A DNA stretch of 64,000 nucleotides from Pseudoalteromonas ostreae. Lineage in GTDB: Bacteria > Pseudomonadota > Gammaproteobacteria > Enterobacterales > Alteromonadaceae. Below the pieces are notes generated by a model, which worked only from the letters and a program-made list of their open reading frames with translations, did not search any database and was not told the origin of the DNA. Made by a program: the position numbers and the translations under genes. Below, piece by piece: positions 63,512 through 64,000 of this stretch (within the stretch, counting starts at the first letter, position 1; the number at the start of each line of letters is the position of its first letter). Where the stretch lies: NCBI RefSeq assembly GCF_018069805.1, contig NZ_JAGPYN010000006.1, forward strand, positions 152,736-216,735, in the 5' to 3' direction.

Positions 63512-64000
63512 CTTTTGGGCTTTGCCCAAGAACCTGACTTTCCTGGATTCCCTTCTGCATTATACCACCATTGCATTGCTGAGGTGACGGCACCATTGGC
63601 AAACTTGCCACCCGTCAGTTTTGACACCGTGCCACCTATAACCCCTGCAATTGCTGTTCTTCTCACTGCATCAGCATAAGTGCCGGTTTTTGGATTCATA
63701 AACCCTTTCATACTGGCGGTGACTAAGGAGCTGACAAAGCCATGACCAAACTTTCCTCCTTGAAGAACAGCAGAAACGCCACCTACCATAGCATGGGATG
63801 CCACATTTTGAACGGCAGTCCACCCACCAAGATCAAAATTTAATTCAGCACCGATGTATTGAGAAATACCTATTGTAGCCGACGAAATAACGTAAGCTTT
63901 CAAAGCTGCACCAAAACTACCTGTGACTGCATAGGTTTTTAAGCCTTGATATAAAGGTAATGCATAAGGTGCCCAAATCCCTATTGCTATACTTACTGCG
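63439..64000 (-). CDS. C-terminal part of an Rhs-like protein, cut by the window edge
   Basis: The reading frame is open to position 64000, so this is the end of a longer gene. The visible 187 residues are glycine- and alanine-rich with the GGKFGHGFVSSLVTAS and GGKFANGAVTSAMQW repeats typical of the region after the Rhs core of polymorphic toxins. It ends in a short variable tail (PKRMGLGLSSCLLLVAANLK). No toxin domain or immunity gene is recognised downstream; the region is decayed. It may be a truncated Rhs tip. Confidence 0.75.
   Translation of the reverse strand, partial: AVSIAIGIWAPYALPLYQGLKTYAVTGSFGAALKAYVISSATIGISQYIGAELNFDLGGWTAVQNVASHAMVGGVSAVLQGGKFGHGFVSSLVTASMKGFMNPKTGTYADAVRRTAIAGVIGGTVSKLTGGKFANGAVTSAMQWWYNAEGNPGKSGSWAKPKRMGLGLSSCLLLVAANLKILIYTN

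Overview
The window looks like chromosomal DNA of a marine gammaproteobacterium of the Alteromonadales, most probably Pseudoalteromonas. The reasons are an AT-leaning genome, the Enterobacteria-like ygfB-pepP-ubiH-ubiI gene order beside 6S RNA, TonB-dependent receptors paired with a tryptophan-halogenase-like flavoprotein, a LipL32-type lipoprotein, MetJ-type control of a split methionine synthase, and many small secreted proteins. The genus is inferred from gene content, not from a marker-gene comparison.

Layout. (1) 1-3047: gcvT, a half-length GcvT-like paralogue and a divergent LysR regulator. An interspersed repeat lies just downstream of gcvT. (2) 3258-16826: a chitin/N-acetylglucosamine locus with two TonB-dependent receptors, a GH20 chitobiase, a ROK sugar kinase, a FucP/NagP-type permease, a halogenase-like flavoprotein, an AraC regulator and a chitooligosaccharide deacetylase with a chitin-binding module. 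In E. coli, ubiI is followed directly by gcvTHP; here the sugar locus sits between them. (3) 16932-25033: ubiI, ubiH, pepP, ygfB and ssrS (6S RNA), then a LipL32 homologue and small accessory genes and relics.

(4) About 25233-46215: a roughly 21-kb mobile island next to an intact hrpB. Its right end carries four tightly packed genes: three large tyrosine recombinases and a small coiled-coil protein, as in Tn554-like and GInt-type elements. Octamers TTGACACT lie at both ends in inverted orientation, four copies at the left. The cargo includes an HNH nuclease, a DUF4238/SEC-C protein, a PIN-like protein, a second complete HrpB helicase, an integrase-less run of gene cassettes with attC-like sites (an Mrr-like nuclease, a HEPN-like protein, a small membrane protein and perhaps a ParA ATPase), an AHH nuclease toxin with its probable immunity protein, an orphan MbcA/ParS-type antitoxin with a truncated toxin remnant, and IS/MITE debris. 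It reads as a defence and conflict island.

(5) 46239-62963: hrpB, a binding-protein/diguanylate cyclase operon, a YgeA-type racemase, secreted and membrane proteins, the metA-metH(N)-metH(C) operon behind tandem MetJ boxes, ettA, a second inverted copy of the interspersed repeat, a PilZ protein, a histone-deacetylase-family enzyme and a secreted protein. (6) 62955-64000: a decayed zone with a frameshifted secreted-protein gene, a RAYT transposase fragment and the C-terminal end of an Rhs-like protein that runs off the window.

No rRNA, tRNA or CRISPR array was seen. Function calls rest on motif and family recognition by eye; nothing was searched against a database.
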